A stretch of DNA of 64,000 bases, from NCBI RefSeq assembly GCF_003951095.1, contig NZ_QXGL01000004.1:186001-250000 (forward strand), written 5' to 3'. The stretch is from Bifidobacterium goeldii (lineage in GTDB: Bacteria > Actinomycetota > Actinomycetes > Actinomycetales > Bifidobacteriaceae). Positions 15,303 to 23,701 of this stretch are shown here, in pieces. The notes below the pieces were generated by a model. That model made no database searches and had not been told where the DNA came from. It saw only the letters and a list, made by a program, of their open reading frames with translations. The position numbers and the translations under genes were made by a program. Numbering within the stretch: position 1 is the first letter of the stretch; the number at the start of each line of letters is the position of its first letter.

Positions 15303-16700
15303 TTACTGCAGGAACGCCATCAGGATGAAGTCGAGTATGAACAGGGTAGCCACGGTCCAAATGATCGGGTGCACCTTGTTCGGCTTCTTCTTGCAGGTCA
15401 TCACGATGCAGTAGGTAATGAAGCCGCCGGCGATGCCGTAGGAGATGGAGTAAGAGAACGCCATAAACACAGCAGCGAAGAAGGCCGGGATTGCTTCTTC
15501 GATGTCGCTCCATTCGATTTCCTTCAAGCTGGCAGCCATCATGCAGCCAACGATCACCAGCACGCCAGCAGTCGCAGCGGACGGCACAGCGGAGATGACG
15601 GGCGCGAGGAAAGCGGACAGTGCGAAGCAGATCGCCACGACCACGGAGGTCAGGCCAGTGCGACCGCCCGCAGCGATACCAGCAGAAGACTCGACGTAGG
15701 TGGTGGTGTTCGACGTACCGCAGATAGCACCGATCGAAGTAGCGATGGAGTCAGCGAACAGAGCGCGGTCCATCTTGGAGGAGAAGCCGTGGCCGTTCTC
15801 GAGCGCCTTCTCGTCTTCTTCAGAGAAGATGCCTGTGCGGCGACCGGTACCAATGAACGTGCCGATCGTGTCGAACGTGTCGGACATGGAGAACGCGAAG
15901 ATCGTCACCAGCACCAGCGGAATACGCGCCGGGTTGGAGAACAGTGCCGGGAAGCCTTGCGCAGTGAAGATCGCACCGAAAGTTTGCGGCAGCTGTGCGA
16001 AGGTTTCGGAGACGGAGACGGACTGGCCAAGGTTGGTGACACCGAACGGGATGCCGACCACCGTGGTAACGGCGATAGCGATGAGCAGGCCAGCCTTAAC
16101 CTTGAGAATGGTGAGCACGATAGCCAGCAGCAAGCCGATGAGGAACACCCACAGCACCGGCTTGTTCATCGTGGCAAGACCAGGCGTTGCAGTGGTAGCA
16201 AGACCCTTGCCGGCAGCCTTGGTGTCGCCGGGAGTGAAGGTGATGAAGCCGACGTTGAGCATGCCCACGTAGGCCACGAACAGACCGATACCGCCGCCGA
16301 TTGCGTGCTGCAGCACGAGCGGAATCGATTCGATGATCATCTTACGAATAGAAGTCACGGTGATCACAATGTTGATCAAACCGCACAGGAACACCATGCA
16401 CAGGGTCTCCTGCCAAGTAAAGCCCAAACCGAAGCACACTGTGTACGTGAAGAACGCGTTGAGGCCCATGCCTGCAGCCTGCGCGTACGGCACGTTGGCG
16501 AACAAGCCCATGACGAGCGTGCCGATGATAGCCGCGATGATCGTGGCGAGGAACACGCCACCCCACGGCATATCGGTTTTGCTCAGGATCTGAGGGTTAA
16601 CGACGATGATGTAGCTCATCGCAAAGAATGTGGTCAGACCAGCGGTAATCTCGGTGGACACGCTGGTGTTGTTCTCCTTGAGATGGAAGAACTTCTCCAT
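15303..16700 (-). CDS. NCS2/AzgA-type purine base permease
   Basis: 465 aa, highly hydrophobic, with about 13-14 membrane segments. It has the AzgA-like N-terminus (KENNTSVSTEITAGLTTFFA, then MSYIIVVNPQIL) and the motif QAAGMGLNAFF. GFSSKMDRALFADSIATSIG followed by AICGTSNTTTYVESSAGI is the conserved region around helices 9-10. Family members import adenine, guanine or hypoxanthine with protons. The start ATG at 16700 follows AGGGAA. No purine riboswitch could be recognised in the leader. Confidence 0.92.
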   Translation of the reverse strand: MEKFFHLKENNTSVSTEITAGLTTFFAMSYIIVVNPQILSKTDMPWGGVFLATIIAAIIGTLVMGLFANVPYAQAAGMGLNAFFTYTVCFGLGFTWQETLCMVFLCGLINIVITVTSIRKMIIESIPLVLQHAIGGGIGLFVAYVGMLNVGFITFTPGDTKAAGKGLATTATPGLATMNKPVLWVFLIGLLLAIVLTILKVKAGLLIAIAVTTVVGIPFGVTNLGQSVSVSETFAQLPQTFGAIFTAQGFPALFSNPARIPLVLVTIFAFSMSDTFDTIGTFIGTGRRTGIFSEEDEKALENGHGFSSKMDRALFADSIATSIGAICGTSNTTTYVESSAGIAAGGRTGLTSVVVAICFALSAFLAPVISAVPSAATAGVLVIVGCMMAASLKEIEWSDIEEAIPAFFAAVFMAFSYSISYGIAGGFITYCIVMTCKKKPNKVHPIIWTVATLFILDFILMAFLQ

Positions 16701-16974
16701 ATGGTTCCCTGCTCTCTATCTTTCTAGGTTGTTAGGGGTTGTATAGCGCTCTGTTCAGCACATCTGCAGCCCCGGCGAGAATCGCAACTCGCCTGCGCTC
16801 AGTTTTGCCAAGCGGACTCACCATAGCACCCGTAGAAGTCATGGAGATTATCGGGGGTAACACGATCACCATCAGCATTCACTACGAGTCATGCTCGACA
16901 CACAAGTTATCAACATATCCACACGTTGTAGCAAAACTTCACTCTGCACCAGCCATATTGACTATCGTGTTCAT
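16701..16974. other. Divergent promoter region, permease / DUF559 gene
   Basis: The gap between two divergent genes. It contains TTATCAACATATCCACA near 16907, two imperfect DnaA-box-like sequences in a row. No structured RNA is obvious. If the DUF559 gene starts at 16891 instead of 16975, the gap is shorter. Confidence 0.4.
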
Positions 16975-17874
16975 ATGGATCAGCTCACGCTCACCGGTAC
17001 TCTTGCCGAACGCAAACGCGACGTCACCCAGCGTTGCGCACAAGCCTCTGCTCGAGTGGGAGGTAACCCAATACTTTTCGGCATGACTACTGCGCTCGAG
17101 CTGCAAGAGATTGCACTACCTACTCGCTATTCCGCGTCTGATACGGTTCTTCACACCGTGGCCAGTACCCCGTCGCGACGAATTGTGACGGTTGATGGCA
17201 CACTGTGCGCACACGTGTGGAAGCCAATTTCGACAGATGCTACTGCGGTGGTGTATATCAACCGAACCGTTTGCGCTTTGCACCCATTCCATGTTTGGGC
17301 TCAGCTTGCACGGCATCTGGCGCTGGACGAGCTGATCACGTTAGGAGATTCAGTACTCTCAGCATGTGCACAGCCTCCATCTGTTTTAGCTGAATTTATC
17401 AATAAAATCCGTGGTTTTGCGGGCCGAACTGCATGTTTGCAAGCTTTACCGCACATACGCGCGGGCGTGGCCTCACCTATGGAATCCCGAGCACGTCTTG
17501 CAGTAACACAGCATGGGATTCCTAATCCTGAGATCAACTACATCGTGCGTGGTGAAAAGTTTGCATCCGGCGCAAATATGACCCTAGATTTAGCTTGGCC
17601 ACATTGCCGTGTAGCTGTGGAATACGATGGAGATCATCATCGCACCGATAAGACACAATGGCGTAGAGATCAAGAGAAACGTGAACGTTTACGCAGTCAT
17701 GGATGGATTGTCATCATTATTACTGCGGATGATCTCTGCGATAACGCGCATCGAGCAGAATTCGCATTCCGCGTAGCGCGATATCTCATAGAACGTGGCG
17801 CTCAATTCCAATTTCACCCAGTCGCTACACCTTTAGAGTCGAAGGTCCCACATTCTCGACTGATTACGCTATAA
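16975..17874 (+). CDS. DUF559/Vsr-like endonuclease-fold protein
   Basis: About 299 aa from the ATG at 16975 (an ATG at 16891 is also open). The N-terminal two thirds resemble the AbiEi-like N-terminal part found in many actinobacterial DUF559 proteins. The C-terminus has an intact PD-(D/E)XK pattern: MESRARLAVTQHGIP, LDLAWPHCRVAVEYDGDHH, then a WRRDQEKRERLRSHGW stretch. Such proteins are widespread and usually of unknown role, and some sit in antitoxin- or nuclease-like contexts. It stands alone, divergent from the purine permease, and is followed by a repeat array. Confidence 0.75.
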   Translation: MDQLTLTGTLAERKRDVTQRCAQASARVGGNPILFGMTTALELQEIALPTRYSASDTVLHTVASTPSRRIVTVDGTLCAHVWKPISTDATAVVYINRTVCALHPFHVWAQLARHLALDELITLGDSVLSACAQPPSVLAEFINKIRGFAGRTACLQALPHIRAGVASPMESRARLAVTQHGIPNPEINYIVRGEKFASGANMTLDLAWPHCRVAVEYDGDHHRTDKTQWRRDQEKRERLRSHGWIVIIITADDLCDNAHRAEFAFRVARYLIERGAQFQFHPVATPLESKVPHSRLITL

Positions 17875-17964
17875 ATCGCAAATATTGTGAACGCGCAGTA
17901 TTGATAGTGCAGCACATGACTATGCATTCATGTGATCTCATCAGCACGCTCTTTATGGTGCATC

Positions 17965-18335
17965 GCATGCGATGGACATCAAGCGTTTGACATCCATCGC
18001 GTGTACGCACCACTGCGCATCATCCACGCACGCGATGGAATTTTGATGCGATTTACCATCGCGTGCAGAAGCATATTCGCATGAGATGGAGTTTTTAGTG
18101 CGATATACCATCGTGTGCCCACATAATCATGAAGATTTCCTGCACAGGATGGAATTGAGGCAGAAAATGCCGTCGCGTGCGAATCAGCTTTCGCATGCGA
18201 TGGAAAATAACACTGCATTTACCATCTCATGCCCTCAATTACGGGGCACAAGATGGTATAAACACGTTGATTTTCCATCCTGTGCGAATTCTCTCTGCAC
18301 GAGATGGAAAATCAACAGAAAATGCCATCGCGTGC
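17965..18335. repeat. Array of seven dyad repeats (GATGG/CCATC)
   Basis: Seven units start at 17965, 18028, 18079, 18142, 18193, 18246 and 18297. Each has an 11-bp left arm like GCACGCGATGG, a 17-18 base AT-rich spacer, and an 11-bp right arm like CCATCGCGTGC. The arms of the second unit are perfect complements, and most of the others pair with few mismatches (several are compensatory, such as GGATGG). Distances between units alternate between about 63 and 51 bp. The array lies between the convergent DUF559 gene and pstB and does not look coding. It is not a CRISPR because the repeats are short and self-complementary. Confidence 0.9.
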
Positions 18336-18355
18336 AGAGATTAGCAATAAAAAAA

Positions 18356-18373
18356 GCCCCGCGGGGGCGGGGC
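18356..18373 (-). terminator. GC-rich hairpin with U tract
   Basis: GCCCCG (18356-18361) pairs with CGGGGC (18368-18373), and the minus strand continues TTTTTTTATTGC. It faces transcription coming from pstB and separates it from the repeat array. Confidence 0.85.
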
Positions 18374-18383
18374 TTGATTGCTT

Positions 18384-18505
18384 GACGGCACAAGCCGTCG
18401 CGCGGATAGAGGAGCTTCGCGCTGCCATATTGCCCGACTTTCGTCGGGACCTCGCCTACGGACAGTCCACTGGGCTGTCCGCTTAACGGCTCGGCAGCTA
18501 CGTCG
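18384..18505. repeat. Hairpin-rich cassette
   Basis: Short hairpins follow one another: GACGGC/GCCGTC (18384-18399), CCCGAC/GTCGGG and GGACAG/CTGTCC. The CACTGGG loop of the last is also seen at 28717-28724. It resembles the expanded REP-like copies elsewhere in the window. No coding potential was seen. Confidence 0.5.
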
Positions 18506-18557
18506 CTGATCGGTATGCAAAGACCCCGCCAAAGCGGGGCCTTTGCATACCGATCAG
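18506..18557. terminator. 52-bp near-perfect dyad at the pstB 3' end
   Basis: A 17-bp outer arm beginning CTGATCGGTATGC pairs perfectly with its partner at 18541-18557, and inside it CCCCGC/GCGGGG pair around CAAA after one mismatch. It overlaps the pstB stop codon (18554-18556). The inner part followed by TCTTTGC works as a minus-strand terminator. Confidence 0.8.
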
Positions 18558-19333
18558 CCAAAACGACCGGAGATGTAGCGCTCGGCTTCGGCGTTTTGCG
18601 GGTTGTTGAACATCGTCGTGGTGTCGGCGAAGTACTCAAGGTGGCCAGGCTCACCAACGGCCTTCAGGTTGAAGAAGGCGGTGTAGTCGGCGATACGAGC
18701 AGCCTGCTGCATGTTGTGGGTGACGATCACGATCGTGTAATCGCCCTTGAGCTCGTTGATCAGATCCTCGACGGCCAGCGTCGAAATCGGGTCCAGAGCG
18801 GAGCACGGCTCATCCATCAGCAGCACCTGCGGGTGCACAGCAACAGCACGCGCAATGCACAGACGCTGCTGCTGACCACCAGACAGGTCAATGCCCGGGT
18901 TGTCAAGACGATCCTTCACCTCGTCCCACAGGTTGGCACCCTTCAGCGCCCACTCAACCAGGTCATCAGCGTCAGACTTGGAAATGTGGCGGTTGTTCAG
19001 GCGAACACCAGCGAGCACGTTCTCACGAATCGACATCGTCGGGAACGGGTTCGGGCGCTGGAACACCATGCCAACGTCGCGGCGCACGGAGACCGGGTCC
19101 ACGTCCTTGTCGTACAGGTTCTTGCCTTCGAGCAGCACTTCACCCTTGACGTGAGCGCCAGGAATGATCTCATGCATACGGTCGAGGGTGCGCAGCACGG
19201 TGGACTTACCGCAGCCAGACGGTCCAATGAACGCGGTGACCTTGTTGGGTTCGATGTTGATGTTGACATCTTCAACGGCAAGGAAGTTACCGTAGTAGAT
19301 GTTCAGATGATTGACGTCAATGCGTTGTCCCAT
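18554..19333 (-). CDS. pstB: Phosphate ABC transporter, ATP-binding protein PstB
   Basis: 259 aa. Walker A is GPSGCGKST (residues 37-45), the signature is LSGGQQQR (about residue 155), Walker B is [12 protein letters not shown], and the switch region is [13 protein letters not shown], as in PstB. It energises PstA/PstC for high-affinity phosphate uptake. It is the last gene of the pstSCAB cluster, 58 bp after pstA, with a strong dyad covering its stop. No phoU follows, unlike the common arrangement. Confidence 0.97.
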   Translation of the reverse strand: MGQRIDVNHLNIYYGNFLAVEDVNINIEPNKVTAFIGPSGCGKSTVLRTLDRMHEIIPGAHVKGEVLLEGKNLYDKDVDPVSVRRDVGMVFQRPNPFPTMSIRENVLAGVRLNNRHISKSDADDLVEWALKGANLWDEVKDRLDNPGIDLSGGQQQRLCIARAVAVHPQVLLMDEPCSALDPISTLAVEDLINELKGDYTIVIVTHNMQQAARIADYTAFFNLKAVGEPGHLEYFADTTTMFNNPQNAEAERYISGRFG

Positions 19334-19391
19334 GTGAATTTCCTTTGTTTACTAAAGCTCTAAGCTTGTCAGCAATACGAGCCACAAGCGC

Positions 19392-20402
19392 TTACCGGTC
19401 GGACTTGACGGCGAAGACCTTCGCCACCCAGCGGCCGATGAGGTTGAGGATGAGAACGATGAGGATCAGCACCAGTGCGGCAGCCCAAGAACGTTCCATC
19501 GGAATGTCCGGCACGCAAGTACCGTTCGCACCTGGAGGGCAGTTGGCGGAAAGCTTCGAGTACTCCTGGTAGACGAACACAGGCAGCGTGGTCATCTGGC
19601 CGGAGAACAGGTTCACGTTCGTGGAAGCGATGTAACCGGCGGTCATGAGCAGCGGAGCAGTTTCACCAATAACACGTGCGATAGCAAGGATCACACCAGA
19701 AACAATACCCGGCAGAGCGGTACGCAGCACAATCTTGGTGATCGTGCGCTGCTTGGACACACCCAGTGCGTAGGAAGCTTCACGCAGATCGTTCGGCACA
19801 ACCTTGAGCATTTCCTCACTGGTTTTCACCACAGTCGGGATCATGAGCAGCGACAAAGCCACAGAACCTTCGAAACCGTTGATGGTACCAGGGCCAGCGA
19901 CGATGGTGAACATCGAGAATGCGAACAAACCAGCGACGATGGACGGAATACCACTCATCACGTCGACCAGAAGGCTGACAGACTTGGCGAGCTTGCTGCG
20001 ACGATCAGCGTATTCAACAAGGTACACAGCGCACATCAAACCAATCGGCACAGAGATAATCATTGCACCCAACGTGATTTCCAGCGTACCGATGATGGCG
20101 TGAAGCACACCACCGTAGCCGCCAGACGGGGTTTGGTTACCACCGACCACGCCGGTCATGTTATAGCTCAAGAAGTTCAAGTTCAGACGCTTGAAGCCGT
20201 TGACGATGGTCGCCCACAACACAGAGACCAACGGGATGCAGGCGATGATGAAGGCCAGAATAATCAGACCGTTCATGAACCGATCCTTGCCCTTACGCGA
20301 TGCAGCGTAGGAGCGGGTGGTCTTGAACTTGTCAAAGTCAATATCCGGCAGGTTCTTGCCAGTCTTTTTCACAGTTGCGGATGCGTTAGATGCACTCATC
20401 AT
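19392..20402 (-). CDS. pstA: Phosphate ABC transporter permease PstA
   Basis: 336 aa with six predicted membrane helices after a cytoplasmic N-terminus of about 45 residues. The EAA-loop region is EASYALGVSKQRTITKIVLR. It forms the membrane channel with PstC. It starts at ATGATGA, which overlaps the pstC stop by 4 bases, so the two are translationally coupled. Confidence 0.96.
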   Translation of the reverse strand: MMSASNASATVKKTGKNLPDIDFDKFKTTRSYAASRKGKDRFMNGLIILAFIIACIPLVSVLWATIVNGFKRLNLNFLSYNMTGVVGGNQTPSGGYGGVLHAIIGTLEITLGAMIISVPIGLMCAVYLVEYADRRSKLAKSVSLLVDVMSGIPSIVAGLFAFSMFTIVAGPGTINGFEGSVALSLLMIPTVVKTSEEMLKVVPNDLREASYALGVSKQRTITKIVLRTALPGIVSGVILAIARVIGETAPLLMTAGYIASTNVNLFSGQMTTLPVFVYQEYSKLSANCPPGANGTCVPDIPMERSWAAALVLILIVLILNLIGRWVAKVFAVKSDR

Positions 20403-21352
20403 GCGCTCGCTTTCTCAGTGATCTTACGGGCGATGAAGTTCACGAGGAACGTGATCACGAACAGCACAAGACCAGTTCCAATCAGCGTGGACACACCCAG
20501 CTCGTTAGCTTCCGGGTACTGAGCCGCAATGTTGGCTGCAATGGTCTGGTTTTGCGAAGCCTGCAGCAGCTTGAACGAGTACGTCAAGCCTGGCGACAGG
20601 ATCATCAACACGGCCATCGTCTCACCAAGTGCACGGCCCAAGCCCAGCATGGAAGCGGAGATAATACCGGACTTGCCGAACGGCAGCACTGCGAGCTTAA
20701 TCATTTCCCACTTCGTAGCGCCCAAGCCAATGGCTGCTTCTTCTTGCAGGCGCGGAGTCTGCAGGAAGATATCACGCGACACAGAGGTGATAATCGGCAG
20801 GATCATGACTGCTAGCACTACAGCGACCGTAGCAACGGTACGTGCAGGAGAGGCAGCCGGGCCTTCGAAGATCGGGATCCAACCTAAGTACTTTGCTACC
20901 CAGTTCCAGAACGGTCCGATGGCCGGCACGAGGATCAAACCGCCCCACAGACCGTAAATAACGGAAGGAATTGCAGCGAGCAGATCGACGACGGAGCTGA
21001 GCACAACAGCGAGCTTCTTCGGCGAGTAGTGAGAGATGAACAGCGCGATTCCAATAGAAATAAAGAATGCGATGATCAACGACAGCGCTGAGACCAGCAC
21101 AGTACCGAACAGCAGCGGACCAACATACTGCCAGAAGTTGTGTGCTTTGCCACCAGTGAACGATTCAACTGTTTGAGTGTTGGCGGCCTGATCGCCACCA
21201 ATAAGAGGCCACGCGCGGAACAGCAGGAAAATAAACACTGCCGCGAGTGTCACGAGGATGAGTATACCTGCGGCGTAGGCGATCGTCTTGAAGACAATGT
21301 CGCCGGTTTTGCCAGTGTTAGCCTGACGCGCCGCGTTGTCTTGCGAACTCAC
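20399..21352 (-). CDS. pstC: Phosphate ABC transporter permease PstC
   Basis: 317 aa, six membrane helices, with the motif EEAAIGLGATKWEMIKLAVL (EAA loop) and an extended periplasmic loop after helix 1. It pairs with PstA. The gene lies 107 bp after pstS and overlaps pstA. Confidence 0.96.
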   Translation of the reverse strand: MSSQDNAARQANTGKTGDIVFKTIAYAAGILILVTLAAVFIFLLFRAWPLIGGDQAANTQTVESFTGGKAHNFWQYVGPLLFGTVLVSALSLIIAFFISIGIALFISHYSPKKLAVVLSSVVDLLAAIPSVIYGLWGGLILVPAIGPFWNWVAKYLGWIPIFEGPAASPARTVATVAVVLAVMILPIITSVSRDIFLQTPRLQEEAAIGLGATKWEMIKLAVLPFGKSGIISASMLGLGRALGETMAVLMILSPGLTYSFKLLQASQNQTIAANIAAQYPEANELGVSTLIGTGLVLFVITFLVNFIARKITEKASA

Positions 21353-21459
21353 AGGTTCTCCTTGTCTTGAACCGACGGAAGCCGCAGACGCCAGATGGGT
21401 TGTTTGGCGATCTGCGGCATCCTTGGTCTATCGGGATTCGATCCGGTGCTTACCGCGGA

Positions 21460-22596
21460 TCACTTGGTCTGGATGGCGTTGATCGAAGCGTCGATCTTGT
21501 CCTTCAGGCTGGACGGCAGCGGAGCGGAACCGGCGGCAGAAGCGGCGGTCTGCTGGCCTTCGTCGCTGGTCACGTAGGTGAGCCAGGACTTGACGAACTT
21601 AGCGGTGTTGGCGTCCTTGTAAGCCGGGCATGCGATGTCGTAGGAGACAAGCACGATCGGGTAAGCGCCCTCAGCCTCGGTGGAGTGGTTGATCTTGACG
21701 ACCACGCGGTTCTCACCCTTGGCGGAATCGTCGAGCTTGGAGTCAGCGATCACCTTAGAGCCAGCGTCAGCGGAGATCTCGGAGTACTTGGAGCCAACCT
21801 TGATGGCTGCGGTGCCCAGGTCGCCGACCTGCGAGAAGTCAGCGTAACCGATGGTGCCATCAGCCTGCTTGACGGTGGAGATCACGCCAGAAGTACCCTT
21901 AGCGCCCTGGCCAACCTCGTTCGGCCAGTTCTCGGACAGGTCGTAAGGCCATGCGTCAGGAGCAACATCCTTGAAGTAGCTCACGAAGTTCTGCGTGGTG
22001 CCGGACTTATCGGAACGGTGCACAACGGTGATCGCGGTGTCAGGGAGCTTCAGGTCCTTGTTCTGATCAGCGATAGCCGGATCGTTCCACTTGGTGATCT
22101 TGCCGTCGAAGATCTTGGCAGCGGTATCAGCGTCGAGGTTGATGTGCTTGCCAGCGTCAGAGACGCCCTTCAGGTTGAAGACGATAGCGATCGGGGAGAT
22201 GTACACCGGCACATCGAAAGCGGTGCCAGAAGCGCACACAGCCTTGGACTGCTCAACTTCGTCATCGGCAAGAGCCTTATCAGAGCCAGCCCATGCGGTA
22301 GCACCGGTCAGGAAGGTGCTCACGCCTGCGCCAGAACCAGACGGGTTGTAGGCAACCTTAGCGTCGGAGTTAGCGCTTTCGTAACCGGCGATCCAAGCTT
22401 CAACAGCAGCCTGCTGAGAAGAAGCGCCAGCACCAGAGAACTGACCGGAGATCTTCTCGGTAGTGGTGGTGTCGCTGCTGGAACCGGAGTTGTTGGAAGA
22501 AGAAGCCGAGGTGTTGTCACCGCAGGCCGCGAGCGAAGCAAGCATCGCGATGCCGGAAATTGCGGCGATCGAACGAATAAGAACATTGTTGCGCAT
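21460..22596 (-). CDS. pstS: Phosphate-binding lipoprotein PstS
   Basis: About 378 aa from the ATG at 22596, which follows GAGGGAA. The frame is open to 22641, but that extension would spoil the signal peptide. The lipobox is LASLAACG, followed by a Ser/Thr/Asn linker. Phosphate-binding motifs include GAGASSQQAAVEAWI, PSGSGAGVSTFL and HRSDKSGTTQNF. It captures phosphate at the cell surface for PstCAB. A PHO-box-like direct repeat lies about 100 bp upstream, directly after regX3. Confidence 0.96.
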   Translation of the reverse strand: MRNNVLIRSIAAISGIAMLASLAACGDNTSASSSNNSGSSSDTTTTEKISGQFSGAGASSQQAAVEAWIAGYESANSDAKVAYNPSGSGAGVSTFLTGATAWAGSDKALADDEVEQSKAVCASGTAFDVPVYISPIAIVFNLKGVSDAGKHINLDADTAAKIFDGKITKWNDPAIADQNKDLKLPDTAITVVHRSDKSGTTQNFVSYFKDVAPDAWPYDLSENWPNEVGQGAKGTSGVISTVKQADGTIGYADFSQVGDLGTAAIKVGSKYSEISADAGSKVIADSKLDDSAKGENRVVVKINHSTEAEGAYPIVLVSYDIACPAYKDANTAKFVKSWLTYVTSDEGQQTAASAAGSAPLPSSLKDKIDASINAIQTK

Positions 22597-22692
22597 TATT
22601 TTTCCCTCTATCAACGTCATCGCGGCAAGTGCCGCGTTCATTCATGACATCTTCAAGGTTATGGGCGTGCAGCAGGAGCTTCGACCGAAATC

Positions 22693-22710
22693 GGTGAACG
22701 GAAGATGAAC
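22693..22710 (-). promoter_or_regulatory. PHO-box-like direct repeat upstream of pstS
   Basis: On the minus strand GTTCATC and GTTCACC occur 11 bp apart, the spacing and core of actinobacterial PHO boxes bound by PhoP/RegX3-type regulators. It lies 97-114 bp before the pstS start. No other operator is seen in the 258-bp gap. Confidence 0.65.
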
Positions 22711-22854
22711 ACTTGCCGATACTTGCTGCCATCTTCCGTGCTGCCGCTGTGCTGCACGCCCAGTCGCGAATTGCATGCGCAATGCATTCGCTGTGTTGTA
22801 CTGCTGCGATAGCGCGCTGATAATGCGCTTATTGCAACGGTTTTATTGCAATGG

Positions 22855-23559
22855 TTACTGCAATGGATTATCGATTTTGTAGCCGAGACCGCGCACAGTG
22901 GTCAGGTACTTAGGATGCGCGGGGTCAACTTCGATTTTGGAGCGCACGCGCTTGACGTGCACGTCAAGCGTTTTGGTGTCGCCAACGTAATCGGAGCCCC
23001 AAATACGGTCGATGAGCTGATGGCGAGTCATGACTCGGCCCTTGTTTTGCATCAAATATTCGAGCAGTTCGAATTCTTTGAGTGGGAAGAATACGTTCTC
23101 ACCGCGCACAGTGACTTGGTGCTGGCCGACTTGCATGGAGATATCGCCGCATACGAGCGGAATTTCATCTTCGACAGAGCCGGCAGATTCGGCGACGACT
23201 TGGTTGCGGCGCAGTACGGCGCGGATGCGAGCGAGCAGTTCGCGGAACGAGTACGGCTTCGTGACGTAATCGTCAGCGCCGATTTCGAGGCCGACGACTT
23301 TATCGATTTCTGCGCTTTTCGCGGTGAGCATGATAATCGGCACGCGGCTTTGCTCGCGGATACGGCGGCACAATGCAGTGCCGTCAATACCGGGCAGCAT
23401 CAGGTCGAGTAGCACCAGGTCGATGCCACCTTTGGTGAATAATTCGAGACCTTCTTCGCCACTTGCAGCAGCGGATACCTCGTAGCCTTCGCGCGTCAGC
23501 TGGTAGACCAGTGGCTCCCGGTACGATTCCTCGTCTTCAACGATGAGAATGCGCGTCAT
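22855..23559 (-). CDS. OmpR-family response regulator RegX3/PhoP-like
   Basis: 234 aa. The receiver domain has the acidic pair D9/E10, phosphoacceptor D52 (VLLDLMLPG), T79 and K101 (VTKPYSFRE). The C-terminal winged helix has LKEFELLEYLMQNKGRVMTR and the recognition-helix and wing segment TKTLDVHVKRVRSKIE. It should control phosphate-starvation genes, above all the pst genes just downstream. It is encoded 142 bp after the kinase and 258 bp before pstS on the same strand. Sequence style is closest to RegX3/PhoP of actinobacteria. Confidence 0.95.
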   Translation of the reverse strand: MTRILIVEDEESYREPLVYQLTREGYEVSAAASGEEGLELFTKGGIDLVLLDLMLPGIDGTALCRRIREQSRVPIIMLTAKSAEIDKVVGLEIGADDYVTKPYSFRELLARIRAVLRRNQVVAESAGSVEDEIPLVCGDISMQVGQHQVTVRGENVFFPLKEFELLEYLMQNKGRVMTRHQLIDRIWGSDYVGDTKTLDVHVKRVRSKIEVDPAHPKYLTTVRGLGYKIDNPLQ

Positions 23560-23701
23560 TTTTGCCTTTCACACGATTTGTTCATACTGCGTTCAAACCT
23601 CATTACCGTCACCATCGTAGCGTGCTACCTGCAAACGTTTCCCCATTTCGGCATACTACGTTGCTATTGCGTTCAGCAACGTCTTTTGCACCTACGTTTG
23701 A

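Noticed and set aside
15243..16727. A 494-codon plus-strand frame opposite the purine permease
   Set aside because: Composition (Glu, Asp, His, Arg) is that of an antisense reading of membrane-protein codons.
16701..16890. A purine riboswitch before the AzgA-type permease
   Set aside because: I could not find the three-way junction core or its conserved loop bases in the leader.
16907..16926. A possible origin from two DnaA-box-like sequences
   Set aside because: Both boxes have a mismatch, only two are present, and no dnaA, dnaN or AT-rich unwinding region is near.
17965..18335. The dyad array as a CRISPR
   Set aside because: Repeats are 11-bp self-complementary arms with variable sequence, units are only 51-63 bp apart, and no cas gene is present.
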